The position numbers and the translations under genes are program-made. DNA of 64,000 nucleotides from Phialocephala subalpina (taxonomy: Eukaryota > Ascomycota > Leotiomycetes > Helotiales > Mollisiaceae): the NCBI GenBank assembly GCA_900073065.1, contig FJOG01000075.1, forward strand, positions 10,280 through 74,279. The letters are read 5' to 3'. Under the pieces are notes generated by a model. It ran no database searches, had not been told where the DNA came from, and saw only the letters and a list, made by a program, of their open reading frames with translations. Positions within the stretch are counted from its first letter, which is position 1, and every line of letters starts with the position of its first letter. Below are positions 43,346 to 52,419 of this stretch, piece by piece.

Positions 43346-44404
43346 ATGGGACACTCAACGTCGAAACTCGCATGCATATGCGGCCAGGATCAAAGGCACC
43401 AGATTGAAATTGCACATCTGAATGAACGGATCAAGAACCTTGAAGTCGAGCTCCTCTGCTACAGAACGGCCGATGTTGGCGCCCACGACCATATCAGACT
43501 GGAGCACCAGGAGCACAGCGAAGAGGGTTTGAGAGCGGAGGACAATTCTTCGCAAAGTCATCACATCACCAAGTCCCACAAGTCAAGGAGGATTGGCAAA
43601 AAGTTAGAGGTAAGTTTGCAGGTACTCACTCGGCTTTGGTGACAGTGGCTCATCCGTTCCAGACCTTCAGGCGGAAGAAGCGTGACATTCTTGACCGCCT
43701 CGGCAACATCAGAGAAAGAGACGAGTCCCGAAAGCCTCCTCGACGCAGATCTTCGTGTAATATTTGGGTACATCGAAATACTTGAGCCAAACCTGACTGC
43801 TGCTCGAACAGCTGTCGAAGCAGGCATGAAAGCCTCCGAGGAGTTGAAGACACTACGCTTCGAATTGGAGAAGGAGAAAGCAGCATCGTGGACAGCAACC
43901 GCAGACATCTTCGACCTAGAAGAGATCATTAAATTCCAGGAGCCTCTTGTCAAAGTCGGAGTGGCTGTACGACGGAGATTCATCGAGCGAGCGAAAATCT
44001 TTTGGTCTCACAACGACGCTTCCGCCGACAAATCCGATCAATCTGTAATCGCTGCTGGAAACGAGGCAGCTCACGGCGGAAACGTCTTAGCCGATGGAGC
44101 GATGTTTGAGCTCAAGCTTCTCTACGTCGACCCAAATCAATGCCACTTCCAACGACTTTACGATGGTGGCTGGTTCGAATCCCCTCTCCTTCCGAATGGC
44201 CGGCTTCAATCCTCGCGATGCGGAACTTGTACGGGCTGATTGTGGGAGATGACCCAGGAAATCATGGGACACGGACGGGCAAGAAGGGAGGCTGACAGGA
44301 CAAGAAAGGCTAGCGAGAGGGCGAAGGGGGATGCCGAGAAGGCGAAGAAAGAAGCCGACAAGGCAAAGAGTTATGCTGAGAGGGCCGCGAAACGAAAGAA
44401 ATGA
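43346..44404 (+). CDS. Coiled-coil protein, unrecognised; TGA splits a Lys/Ala/Glu tail
   Basis: ATG 43346 opens MGHSTSKLACICGQDQ (a possible N-myristoylation start) followed by a coiled coil (IEIAHLNERIKNLEVELL). Exon 1 ends at about 43609 (GKKLE) and a consensus GTAAGT starts an intron. The only acceptor that continues the later open frame is the CAG at about 43646, giving WLIRSRPSGGRSVTFL. The frame then runs (SLLDADLRVIFGYIEILEPN, ELKTLRFELEKEKAASWTATAD) to TGA 44237-44239. After that stop the same frame stays open to TGA 44402-44404 and encodes READRTRKASERAKGDAEKA and KKEADKAKSYAERAAKRKK, a repetitive coiled coil in keeping with the rest. The inner TGA would be CGA before C-to-T, so the gene may have lost its last 55 codons. 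The splice choice is uncertain. Confidence 0.5.
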
Positions 44405-45293
44405 ATAACCTCGAAGGGCAGCTCTAAATCTCGTGCCGGCGTAGAATTGAAGTTCATGCGATGTGAGTAGCATCGCAAATTGAGGTAAGAGTTCACAGAC
44501 ACATTTTGTGCACACAAGATACTGACTATTTCTCGAAGTTGGCACAGTTCCCAATCTCCCGGTCAAATCATTCGAGGTTCATCAACGTCCAACTTGGCAT
44601 CTTGGGAGACAGGGCGGATACAATCGCTTGCAAAATCGGTTTCGTCCCTTCGCCTTTAAAACAATTGTGAGCACAGACTACCTTAGCCAATTTTGTCACT
44701 GACAGCAACTAGGCGACGTAATCGCTACACTCGACCTAGCATTACTTTCGACCTTTTCGCGGCACATTCCGCATCAAATGCTTCCAAATCTTCACTCATT
44801 TCTTCCCAATGCGTTTTCTACACCAAACCCGAGGGAAACGTCAAATCTAGTAAATGAATGATACAAGGAACGAACTATTTATACACAAAACAAGGCTATT
44901 TCTCCCAGTTTAATAAACCTCAAAATCGTTATATTCTTCGGATTCGTTTAATATTTATAATACTTTCAAATTCTAAGGTAAGCAACTTGTGAAATTGGGG
45001 CTTGAGGCACTATTATTTAGCTCATGTGAACCCCAATTTTATCATGTAATTAAAATGCATTGTCTAAAAACATTCAAGTTTCTAAATAATTTAGCTAGTA
45101 ATCAACTTCGCGTATTTTAATAATATTTCAACCTTTGTATTTAAATAATATTTCAACCTTTGTATTTACAAATACAAATCGATATTAAATCGCCCCTTTG
45201 AAGAACTATAAAAGATTTGCTGTGATAGAGGTTGGTGGGTGGGTGGATGGTCGAAGTCTATTACATTCGAATTTCAGTTCCCGAGGAGTTTCA
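44405..45293. other. AT-rich intergenic region
   Basis: From about 44860 the sequence turns AT-rich and stop-rich (milder than the two RIP blocks), with a 25-bp tandem duplication at 45121-45170. No gene is present. The stretch 45180-45293 directly beyond the MITE shows no TPR-like coding sequence on the minus strand, so nothing here continues the NLR gene. Confidence 0.5.
45121..45170. repeat. 25-bp tandem duplication (TAATATTTCAACCTTTGTAT...)
   Basis: A 25-bp unit, TAATATTTCAACCTTTGTAT plus TTAAA, occurs at 45121-45145 and again at 45146-45170, where the last bases read TTACA. It is a simple local duplication in AT-rich DNA. Confidence 0.85.
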
Positions 45294-45509
45294 TCAGTTG
45301 CGGAAGTGGTCAGGGCAAAATGTATGGTATTGATGTCAAATCTGCCCTTCTGGCTAAGTGGAAATGTCTCCTTGATATGGTACTCTCACCGGCACATCCG
45401 AATTAGGCTAAACTGCCTAGTGAAACGATGCGTGACTGATGATGTGGCTTCATGCCAACATACACCGATTTCCCCACTGCACTGCCACTGATTACGAGTC
45501 CTCAACTGA
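45294..45509 (+). mobile_element. MITE copy B (216 bp), supplies the NLR stop codon
   Basis: This best-preserved copy starts TCAGTTGCGGAAGTGG and ends ACGAGTCCTCAACTGA. The reverse complement of the end is TCAGTTGAGGACTCGT, so the terminal inverted repeats match at 10 of the first 11 positions. It has the same length (216 bp) as copy A and no coding capacity. The 9-bp flanks, GGAGTTTCA and CAAGTTTGA, agree at 6 of 9 positions, a possible decayed target-site duplication of Mutator-like size. Its right terminus lies inside the last exon of the NLR gene. Confidence 0.85.
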
Positions 45510-48500
45510 CAAGTTTGACAGCCTCTGAGATCTGTGCATTAGCTTTATATACAAGGGCGAGTGCGCGCTGTGATATAAGTCGATCAGGGTGGGTCTTTGC
45601 TAAGGTAGTCTCTTCGATTTTAACGACGTGCTCGAGAAGGTTAATAGCCTCTAAGATCTGTCCGTTGGCTTTATATGTATTAGCGAGTGCATACTGTGAT
45701 GCAAGTCGATCAGGGTGGGTCTCTGCTAAAGTAGTCTCTTCGATTTTGACGATGTGCTCGAGGAGCTTAATAGCCTCTAAGATCTGTCCGTTGGCTTTAT
45801 ATGTATTAGCGAGTGCATGCTGTGATGCAAGTCGATCAGGGTGGGTCTCTGCTAAAGTAGTCTCTTCGATTTTGACGATATGCTCGAGGAGCTTAATAGC
45901 CTCTGAGATCTGTCCGTTGGCTTCATATGCACGGGCGAGTTCGTGTTGTGATGTAAGTCGATTAGGGTAAGTCTCTCCTAAAGTAGTCTCTTCGATCTTA
46001 ACGACGTGCTCGAGGAGCTTGATAGCTTCTGAGATTTGTCCGTCGGATTTATATGCACTAGCGAGTGCATGCTGTGAAAACAAAATGGCTTCGTGAGTAT
46101 AATAAGGCGCTTTTGTATTAGGGACATTTCCTATTTGATATCTACTTAGTAATGGCATATTTTTAGAGATGTGAGATATGTTTAAATGCGTCATACCAAA
46201 TGCTTTAATTCTTTGTTCAAGTGATAGTTGGAACCACCACACTGACTTGTTATATTCGCCGTTGTTATCTGTCAAATATCCGAAAAGAAGTTCTGGCCAC
46301 CCAATATCTCGAGACGGTGTTTTGTAAACTGGCACCAATCCCTTGCTAGATAGTCCAGAACGATCAGTCGCGTGAATATCGAGGTGGGCCTGGAGTTCCT
46401 GTGTTTTGGGTAGACTCAAAGCGTAAAGGTAGTTAGGATGTGGCGTCAAGTCCAAAAGTCGGTAAATACATGTTCCTGCGAAAGATGCATATTTTTGGCT
46501 GTTGATATCGTCTGTTCGGATCCTGATCCAGTCTCTGACAAGCGGGTGAAGAGATACGATGCAGAGGTTGTTGTCATGCCTAGTAAAAGGCTGAGTTAAC
46601 GACAACTTGCTCAACAAAATCAGAACATCGCAATAGTCGTCAGGATCCCATTCTTTAGCATGATGGGTTAAAAAAACCCCAGGTTTGCTCGAAGCCTCAG
46701 GTTTCGAAATGGAATCTTCTATGTCGAGCTGCGCGTCTTCATGTTCGCAATATGACTTCATAAGGTCTTCGGAGACACTCTTGGATTCAAAAAAGGCGAG
46801 TAGAGTCAAAACATCTGCTGAATGGTAGGCAACTCCATCCCCGCGACGGCTCAGTTGACTATATGAAAGCTCGAAAGTTGTGAAGACATTCATCGAGGTC
46901 TCAACTTCAGTGTTTTCTGACAACTTCTTCCTATACTCATTCATGCCCTCAGACTTGTCACCTATGACGCGTCTCTTTCGCTGCTCAAAATGCTGTAGAA
47001 AATCTCGTATCGAAATCTTGCTGTCCCGAATGTATGCTCCAGCTTGGGCAACGGCTAGAGCATGTTTTCCAAGCCTATTCACAATATCTTCCTTGGTCGG
47101 TAGATCATGGCCCTTGAGATTTTTCCCGTCAGATGTCACCTCCAGTAGCTCAATTGCATCATTTTCGGAGAGAGAGTCTAAGCTGATCTTAAAATCTTTA
47201 TCCGCGAGTTTCAAAGTATTCTCATGTCGTGTTGTGATGACTATGACTCCATGGCTGCATGAAGGCATGAAGTGGTCGATGTTGTTAAACGAATCTGGAT
47301 CGTCGTAATTATCGAAGACCATGAGCCATGGTGTAGGAAAGACTTGGAGGGTTGTAAGGGTAGCATCGACTCGAGCATCAATATCCGCATTGTTTGAGAT
47401 AGACGCGTTGAGTAAAGGGGCAAACGATGCAAGATCCTTCTTCAAAGTCTTGCTTGCTTGAGCGTCAGCCCAAAATACCGGCATTTTGCCTCGCATCTGG
47501 TAACAGAATTTGAGGGCCAGCTGTGTTTTGCCTTGGCCGCCTAGCGCTCTAATAACGACAATCCGAGGTTTGTCATCTGAGCTTCCATTGGCATTACAAG
47601 CGTCGGAAAGTCGATCAAGCTCTGCGGTCCGGCCAATGAAGTCCTTAACTCTATATTTCGGGGCTTTGAAAATTTCCGCAGTGTGACTTAGGTGGGCTTT
47701 GTTGTACTCAAACTCCTTAAAATCAATGCGTTAGCTATGTCCGAACACGTCAGAATATTATATTTGACAAGTAAGAGTTATTATATTGCATAGGATGGGT
47801 AGCTCACGGTGACTAGTTGTTTGATGTTTGGTGGTGCAGCCGCTAGAGAAAGAATAATTAGCATCCACCGAACATAACTAGGAAAAGTCATCTGCGTCAT
47901 TAAGGAGAGTTATACAGTTCTTGGCCCTCAGTATTTCCGAAGTCTTCAACACTTCCAGCTCCTTATTCCGATGATCCATATATTCCTCTGTCACTGTCTT
48001 AATCTTCCCAGCCTCCTTGTATTCTGCTAGTCCAACATTTTGGAGGCCCTGCTGAACATTGAAACGGAAGTAGCGTGGCGTTGACGCAGTTAAGTAAGAA
48101 TGTGTACTGGCAAATCGACGTTCTGTGGCCTCCGTCTCTGTTGCAAGGTTGCGCAATGTTTCCGTTAGGACCTTCCAGGCATTCTTTGAAAATGAATGGA
48201 TTCCAGGGTCTCCAGTTCCGATTGACAGGATACATCCAACTACATTGTCGATCTTGCCATCCTCTGCACCAAAGAGCGCTTGAGCTTCATTCCAGACACG
48301 GTCAACCGGGTTATTTGCACCGGTACCTCCATCCAAGTATATTTGATCGCCGATTTTGACAGGATCAAAAAAGGACAACGCCGCGGAAGTGGCCATTGCA
48401 GCTTCTACAATAGTCATACCCTGGTTTTGACGCGGCTTCCCAGGTATATCATAGTCCTTTAGGAGTCTGGTGTTTGATGTATCTTTAGATGTTGCGCAAA

Positions 48501-49246
48501 CAAAGCTTTTGCAAGTCAGTAATATTAGGTGATACAAGATGAGCACAGCTTACGTTTTGCATTTGTGGTCGATCCCTTCATTGAATTTTGCATCCGGCTT
48601 CCGACCGCTCTTTGTGACAATTTCCGTGACAGCTGATCGTAAAGCCTTGGAGCTAAAAGCAGACTTGACATCGAGCTTCCAGTTCGTTGGTAAGAAGCCT
48701 TTCTTCTTGCCAAAGACTTGCTCAAACAGAGTGTCATATGCCTTTATGCACTCGTCGACGTCCATGCCGAGCGTGCCAAGCATGATTGCAATTAAGCTGA
48801 GATTGTCAATATAGTTCAAAAGACCTTCATTTCAACATACCCTCCAGTACTTGTTCCTCCAATGATATCAAAGATCTGACAAGGTTTGACAAGCGCATCG
48901 CCACTTCTGTTCTCATTGACCTTGGTCATGATATATCGCAAGATGTGCAGCGAGGAGAGTCCGCGAACGCCACCACCATCTACACTCATAAGTTAGTCTC
49001 AGCGCTATTTTATAAATGTCCAATCTAGGATTAGACAAATTGACACGAGCTAGTATTTGGGCTTCTTATAATTGGACAGCAGCTGCGGTCGCAGGAATGA
49101 TGGCGAAGGTGGCCAAGAGTTAAAAAAGAAGGCGACAAAATTGTATAATTCGCGTCCCGCTTACCAAGAGAGAGTAAACATGGTCGATTTCCTACTTCGG
49201 GCAGACCAGATACCTTTATCGCCAGCTGAGATTCCAGCGACGCCAT
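45502..49246 (-). CDS. Patatin-NB-ARC-TPR NLR-like receptor
   Basis: A STAND-type protein of the fungal self/non-self recognition class. Six exons, 49246-49165, 48979-48841, 48796-48554, 48505-47916, 47842-47808 and 47715-45502, give 1100 residues without a stop. Patatin-like phospholipase domain: LLSLDGGGVRGLSSLHILR (oxyanion loop), IIGGTSTGGLIAIMLG (GTSTG nucleophile Ser) and YLDGGTGANNPV (catalytic Asp). The linker is SAAPPNIKQLVT. NB-ARC: VVIRALGGQGKTQLAL (Walker A), WLMVFDNYDD (Walker B), LGKHALAVAQAGAYI (GLPL-like) and VSLHPLVRDWIR. C-terminal TPRs have 42-residue units (YKANGQISEAIKLLEHVVKI). The last repeat breaks off at EAVKLVS and the TGA belongs to the terminus of a MITE, so the receptor has probably been shortened. 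Exon 5 is only 35 nt. The donor at 47915 (GTATAACT) was chosen because it alone restores the APPNIKQLVT frame. Confidence 0.92.
45521..46024. repeat. Four 126-bp TPR-coding repeats of the NLR
   Basis: The phrase GCCTCTRAGATCTGT recurs at 45521, 45647, 45773 and 45899, and a variant (GCTTCTGAGATTTGT) at 46025, each exactly 126 bp (42 codons) apart. The central units are nearly identical at DNA level (GTCTCTGCTAAAGTAGTCTC...), far more alike than independent TPRs need be. That points to recent duplication or gene conversion. Confidence 0.9.
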
Positions 49247-50273
49247 CTTTCGTGCACAAATCTGTGTTTGAAGCAAGAGCTATCAGGGTGCTGCGTGTGG
49301 ATGAATCAGCTCTCGCAGTTACCGAGTATCACCAAGGAAGCCCAGAAGAACAACGATATGTCAAATCAGAAAACTGAATTAAAAAAAGCAACTATGAAAA
49401 ACTGGCCGAGGCTGCGAAATCGAAGAGAGAGAGTGAAGAATCTTAATCTTGCACTTGCGACTACAGATATAGTGAGTGGTGCTATGGCCGGCCCTTCCTG
49501 CGATTGCACCCCTACGTGGATCCACTTGGAAACCATGAAACTTAATTGCTTTTCTTGGCTTTCTACCAATCGCGGGGTGTGCTACAATTATCAAGCCGTG
49601 CTCACTCCTATTTTACCGTTCATTTGTTCAGCTGCGAGGTCGACCCCAATTAGTTCACCGAATCCGCTTCTTATTTGTCGCCTTGCCGCTGGTTCAGGAC
49701 TTCAAGTTCTTCAGCGGGCGGGGCGGGGCGATGCACCATGCCGAAAGCAGATGCTGCAGTCTCGCTCTTGCGACGCGCAACAAAAGTTATATCGTTTGCC
49801 ACACATGGTTCAGAGCATGGGCGTCTCTCCATTTCAAATTGATTTCCTCTTCGTTGATATTTTGATTCTATTCCTGTGTACTCCATGCTCCCAGAGTTGT
49901 GAGGTGGAGCTGAAAATTTGCATTCCGCACGTGACTATTCAGCTATCCACAGAAGTACTACTCAACCTTCTTCATGATCGCCTATTCTTCTTATTCCGGA
50001 GTTCACTGCAGTCATAGTTCATGATGGCAAGTGGATATATTGATCAAGGAAATAGCATGCAGCTAGGACGCAAGTGCCCTATTTTCTCCATCTAAGCATC
50101 TTCTTCATGCTCGGTCCCACCCGCTCGAGATTTTGGGACCCGTCACAATGCTAAATCGTTTTTCGAGATAGTCAGACAAAGTCAAAATCAGACGCACATA
50201 TAAAATCGACGAGGATCCGAGTCCTCCTCCAAAACTCTATCGCTCGATAGCTCTTTCTAAACCCGTCGCTAAA
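49247..50273. other. Intergenic between the NLR and the gapped gene
   Basis: The NLR promoter lies here. A plus frame at 49268-50017 is long but has no motif and starts antisense to the NLR first exon, so I treat it as chance. GGCGGGGCGGGGCG at about 49718-49731 is a small GC-rich run. Confidence 0.4.
50199..50205 (+). promoter_or_regulatory. TATAAAA box of the gapped gene
   Basis: TATAAAA lies 69 bp before the end of the 5' untranslated part and 75 bp before ATG 50274. It is followed by CT-rich sequence (TCCTCCTCCAAAACTCTATCGCTCG), a normal ascomycete start-site arrangement. Confidence 0.45.
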
Positions 50274-51059
50274 ATGTTACCCTTACCCACCATCTCGCAA
50301 CTCACCAAAACCATCCACTCCGTCGTCGACATCGAAAATCCCTGGGACTCCNNNNNNNNNNNNNNNNNNNNNNNNNNNNNNNNNNNNNNNNNNNNNNNNN
50401 NNNNNNNNNNNNNNNNNNNNNNNNNNNNNNNNNNNNNNNNNNNNNNNNNNNNNNNNNNNNNNNNNNNNNNNNNNNNNNNNNNNNNNNNNNNNNNNNNNNN
50501 NNNNNNNNNNNNNNNNNNNNNNNNNNNNNNNNNNNNNNNNNNNNNNNNNNNNNNNNNNNNNNNNNNNNNNNNNNNNNNNNNNNNNNNNNNNNNNNNNNNN
50601 NNNNNNNNNNNNNNNNNNNNNNNNNNNNNNNNNNNNNNNNNNNNNNNNNNNNNNNNNNNNNNNNNNNNNNNNNNNNNNNNNNNNNNNNNNNNNNNNNNNN
50701 NNNNNNNNNNNNNNNNNNNNNNNACTCAAGCCAAAAACATGCGGCGATTCCACGCAGGGCTGGCTAAACTGTCGAAACGACCATCCTCTAGCAGAAACAT
50801 ATACGTTCGAAGCATCGTCGGTGTTTCCTCTACCGCCTTTTGCTCCCTCCTCGTCACACGAAACCACGTCTCGAGTACGGCGAATAGGCAGATTGCGGAT
50901 ACGATGGAGAGACTGAAGAAGATTGAGCGCGATGGATACAACTGGCATTCGCTACCTGGTGGACTCGATACGGTTACTCGTCCGAAGAAAGAGGACGATG
51001 GGGTTACGGGACTGAAGCCAGAGGGCAAGACATCAGAGGATGAGACAAAGAATCGATAA
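50274..51059 (+). CDS. Unrecognised gene interrupted by an assembly gap
   Basis: ATG 50274 begins MLPLPTISQLTKTIHSVVDIENPWDS and then runs into 372 Ns. Beyond the gap the same frame continues TQAKNMRRFHAGLAKLSKRP, VGVSSTAFCSLLVTRNHVSS and IADTMERLKKIERDGYNWHSLPGG, to TAA 51057-51059. The gap length is a multiple of three, so the frame agrees on both sides if the estimate is right. The ends look like one gene of up to 261 residues: the N-terminus is amphipathic and the C-terminus is Lys/Glu-rich (RPKKEDDGVTGLKPEGKTSED). I cannot name a family, and introns or a second gene inside the gap cannot be excluded. A TATA box lies at a suitable distance upstream. Confidence 0.6.
   Translation: MLPLPTISQLTKTIHSVVDIENPWDSXXXXXXXXXXXXXXXXXXXXXXXXXXXXXXXXXXXXXXXXXXXXXXXXXXXXXXXXXXXXXXXXXXXXXXXXXXXXXXXXXXXXXXXXXXXXXXXXXXXXXXXXXXXXXXXXXXXXXXXXXXXXTQAKNMRRFHAGLAKLSKRPSSSRNIYVRSIVGVSSTAFCSLLVTRNHVSSTANRQIADTMERLKKIERDGYNWHSLPGGLDTVTRPKKEDDGVTGLKPEGKTSEDETKNR
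50352..50723. other. Assembly gap (372 N)
   Basis: A run of 372 undetermined bases inside the gene at 50274-51059; its true length is unknown. Confidence 1.
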
Positions 51060-51617
51060 AGCAGAGACTGGGAGAGGGACGCACTCGATGCGGAATGGAA
51101 GATGGAATTGACGAGGTGTTGGGGTGCTCTAGAGAAACAGTACCAGCAGTTTGCAGTACGGATTCGAGACACAGCTTGGCGGAGAAACTTGCTAATGACA
51201 AGCTAGCATTGATCGATGTAGGGGCACGAGACGCGAAAGAGAAAAGAAGATGGCTTTTGATTGCTCTAAAGTTGGATAGACATTGGTGCTTCAGCACCTC
51301 TTGATTGAATTTGTTGGTGGGGTGATGGAACATCAGGCCACTCTCGAGGCCAGTTCTCTGTGTAGGATATCAAGCTCTGTGAAGGACAATCATAACATGA
51401 GCTACGACTCTCTACAGGTGGTGCAAATGATTCGAGGTCCTTGATTGAATTGGGGTTGTGGCTTCGAGGGAGTTTCCCCAGGCTCTCCATTTTCGCCCCC
51501 CAGATCGCGGTACAAATACAACCATCATCCCAGCAAAGATCAACCATATCCAACACCTACATTTCAAATTAGATCTATCTAATCAAATCGCCTATCAATC
51601 ATTTCAGACCAAACATC
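51060..51617. other. Intergenic, no gene seen
   Basis: This is the 3' region of the gapped gene and the promoter of the Hsp20-type gene. TTTCGCCCCCCAGATC and CATCATCCCAGC are not recognised heat-shock elements. Nothing else can be supported. Confidence 0.45.
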
Positions 51618-52204
51618 ATGGCAACAATCAACTGCCTCTTCCATCCCCACCACATCTCCCTCGGCAAAACACACACCTCCATTCACATGCTGCACCAACA
51701 TATCGACGACCCATACTATGGCCTCGATCGCCGACCATCCCACGAAGGTGTCTCTGTTCCGAAATTCGATGTCCGTAAAGGAACAGATGCCTTTTACCTC
51801 GAAGGAGAACTACCTGGACTCACTCACTTGAGCGAAGTTGCGAGTTCATCGAGAACCAGACTTTGGTTGTGAGAGGAGCTATCGAGCCCAAGAACCTGGC
51901 TGGAGAGAAGGAGCTGCCTGTTGCGACTGCGGTGAAAGGTCGAGATCTTCTTTCTGGTTCTAAATGTCCGCGGGAAGCTGACAGCAAATCAGATACTACA
52001 GCTTCTGCGCCTGTCTTTACTTGGAAGCTGAAGGAGAGACATGTTGGGAAGTTTGAGAGATCGTTCACGTTTCCCTCCAAGTTCAAGTCGGATGGGGTGA
52101 AGACGTCGCTTGAGTTTGGGGTTCTGTCGATTGCACTGCCGAAGGACAAAGAGGCTGATCTCGACGTTGCAGCGAAGATGGAGATTGAGAATGAGCTGTC
52201 CTAG
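51618..52204 (+). pseudogene. Hsp20 / alpha-crystallin small heat-shock protein with one frameshift
   Basis: ATG 51618 begins MATINCLFHPHHISLGKTH and leads to VPKFDVRKGTDAFYLEGELPG, the typical start of a fungal Hsp30/Hsp20 alpha-crystallin domain. Near 51840 the frame breaks (LTHLSEVA then SSSRTRLWL to a TGA at 51870-51872). The domain resumes in another frame with EFIENQTLVVRGAI, then FTWKLKERHVGKFERSFTFPS, SDGVKTSLEFGVLSIALPKD (the conserved G-V-L beta strand) and ends IENELS at TAG 52202-52204. A single missing base explains everything: no intron can be fitted. Because it is only one lesion, it is either a recent null allele or a base missed in the assembly. Confidence 0.75.
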
Positions 52205-52419
52205 TGGCATTCTTGTGGTGTATCGGTACTATCAGGGTTTCCGTGTTTCTCATCACGATTAATCGTAATGTCTGTTTTGTAATCAGAGGAGTGGGGTAGC
52301 AAGGTGGAGAATGTGAATCCATTTACTGCCATGTTCATTACCTTAACATTAATCATTATCACTAATGCATTTACCATCTCGTTCTCGTTCAATCCACCAG
52401 CATCTTCTCAAACCCCGGC

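Noticed and set aside
45500..46100. CRISPR-like array
   Set aside because: The 126-bp periodicity is coding TPR sequence in a eukaryotic gene; there are no short repeats with unique spacers.
46025..47500. Second, separate NLR gene
   Set aside because: Exons 1-6 join in frame into one protein; there is no independent start, and the NB-ARC follows the patatin domain through the APPNIKQLVT linker.
49268..50017. 249-codon plus frame
   Set aside because: It begins antisense to the first exon of the NLR gene and has no domain; codon pattern looks random.
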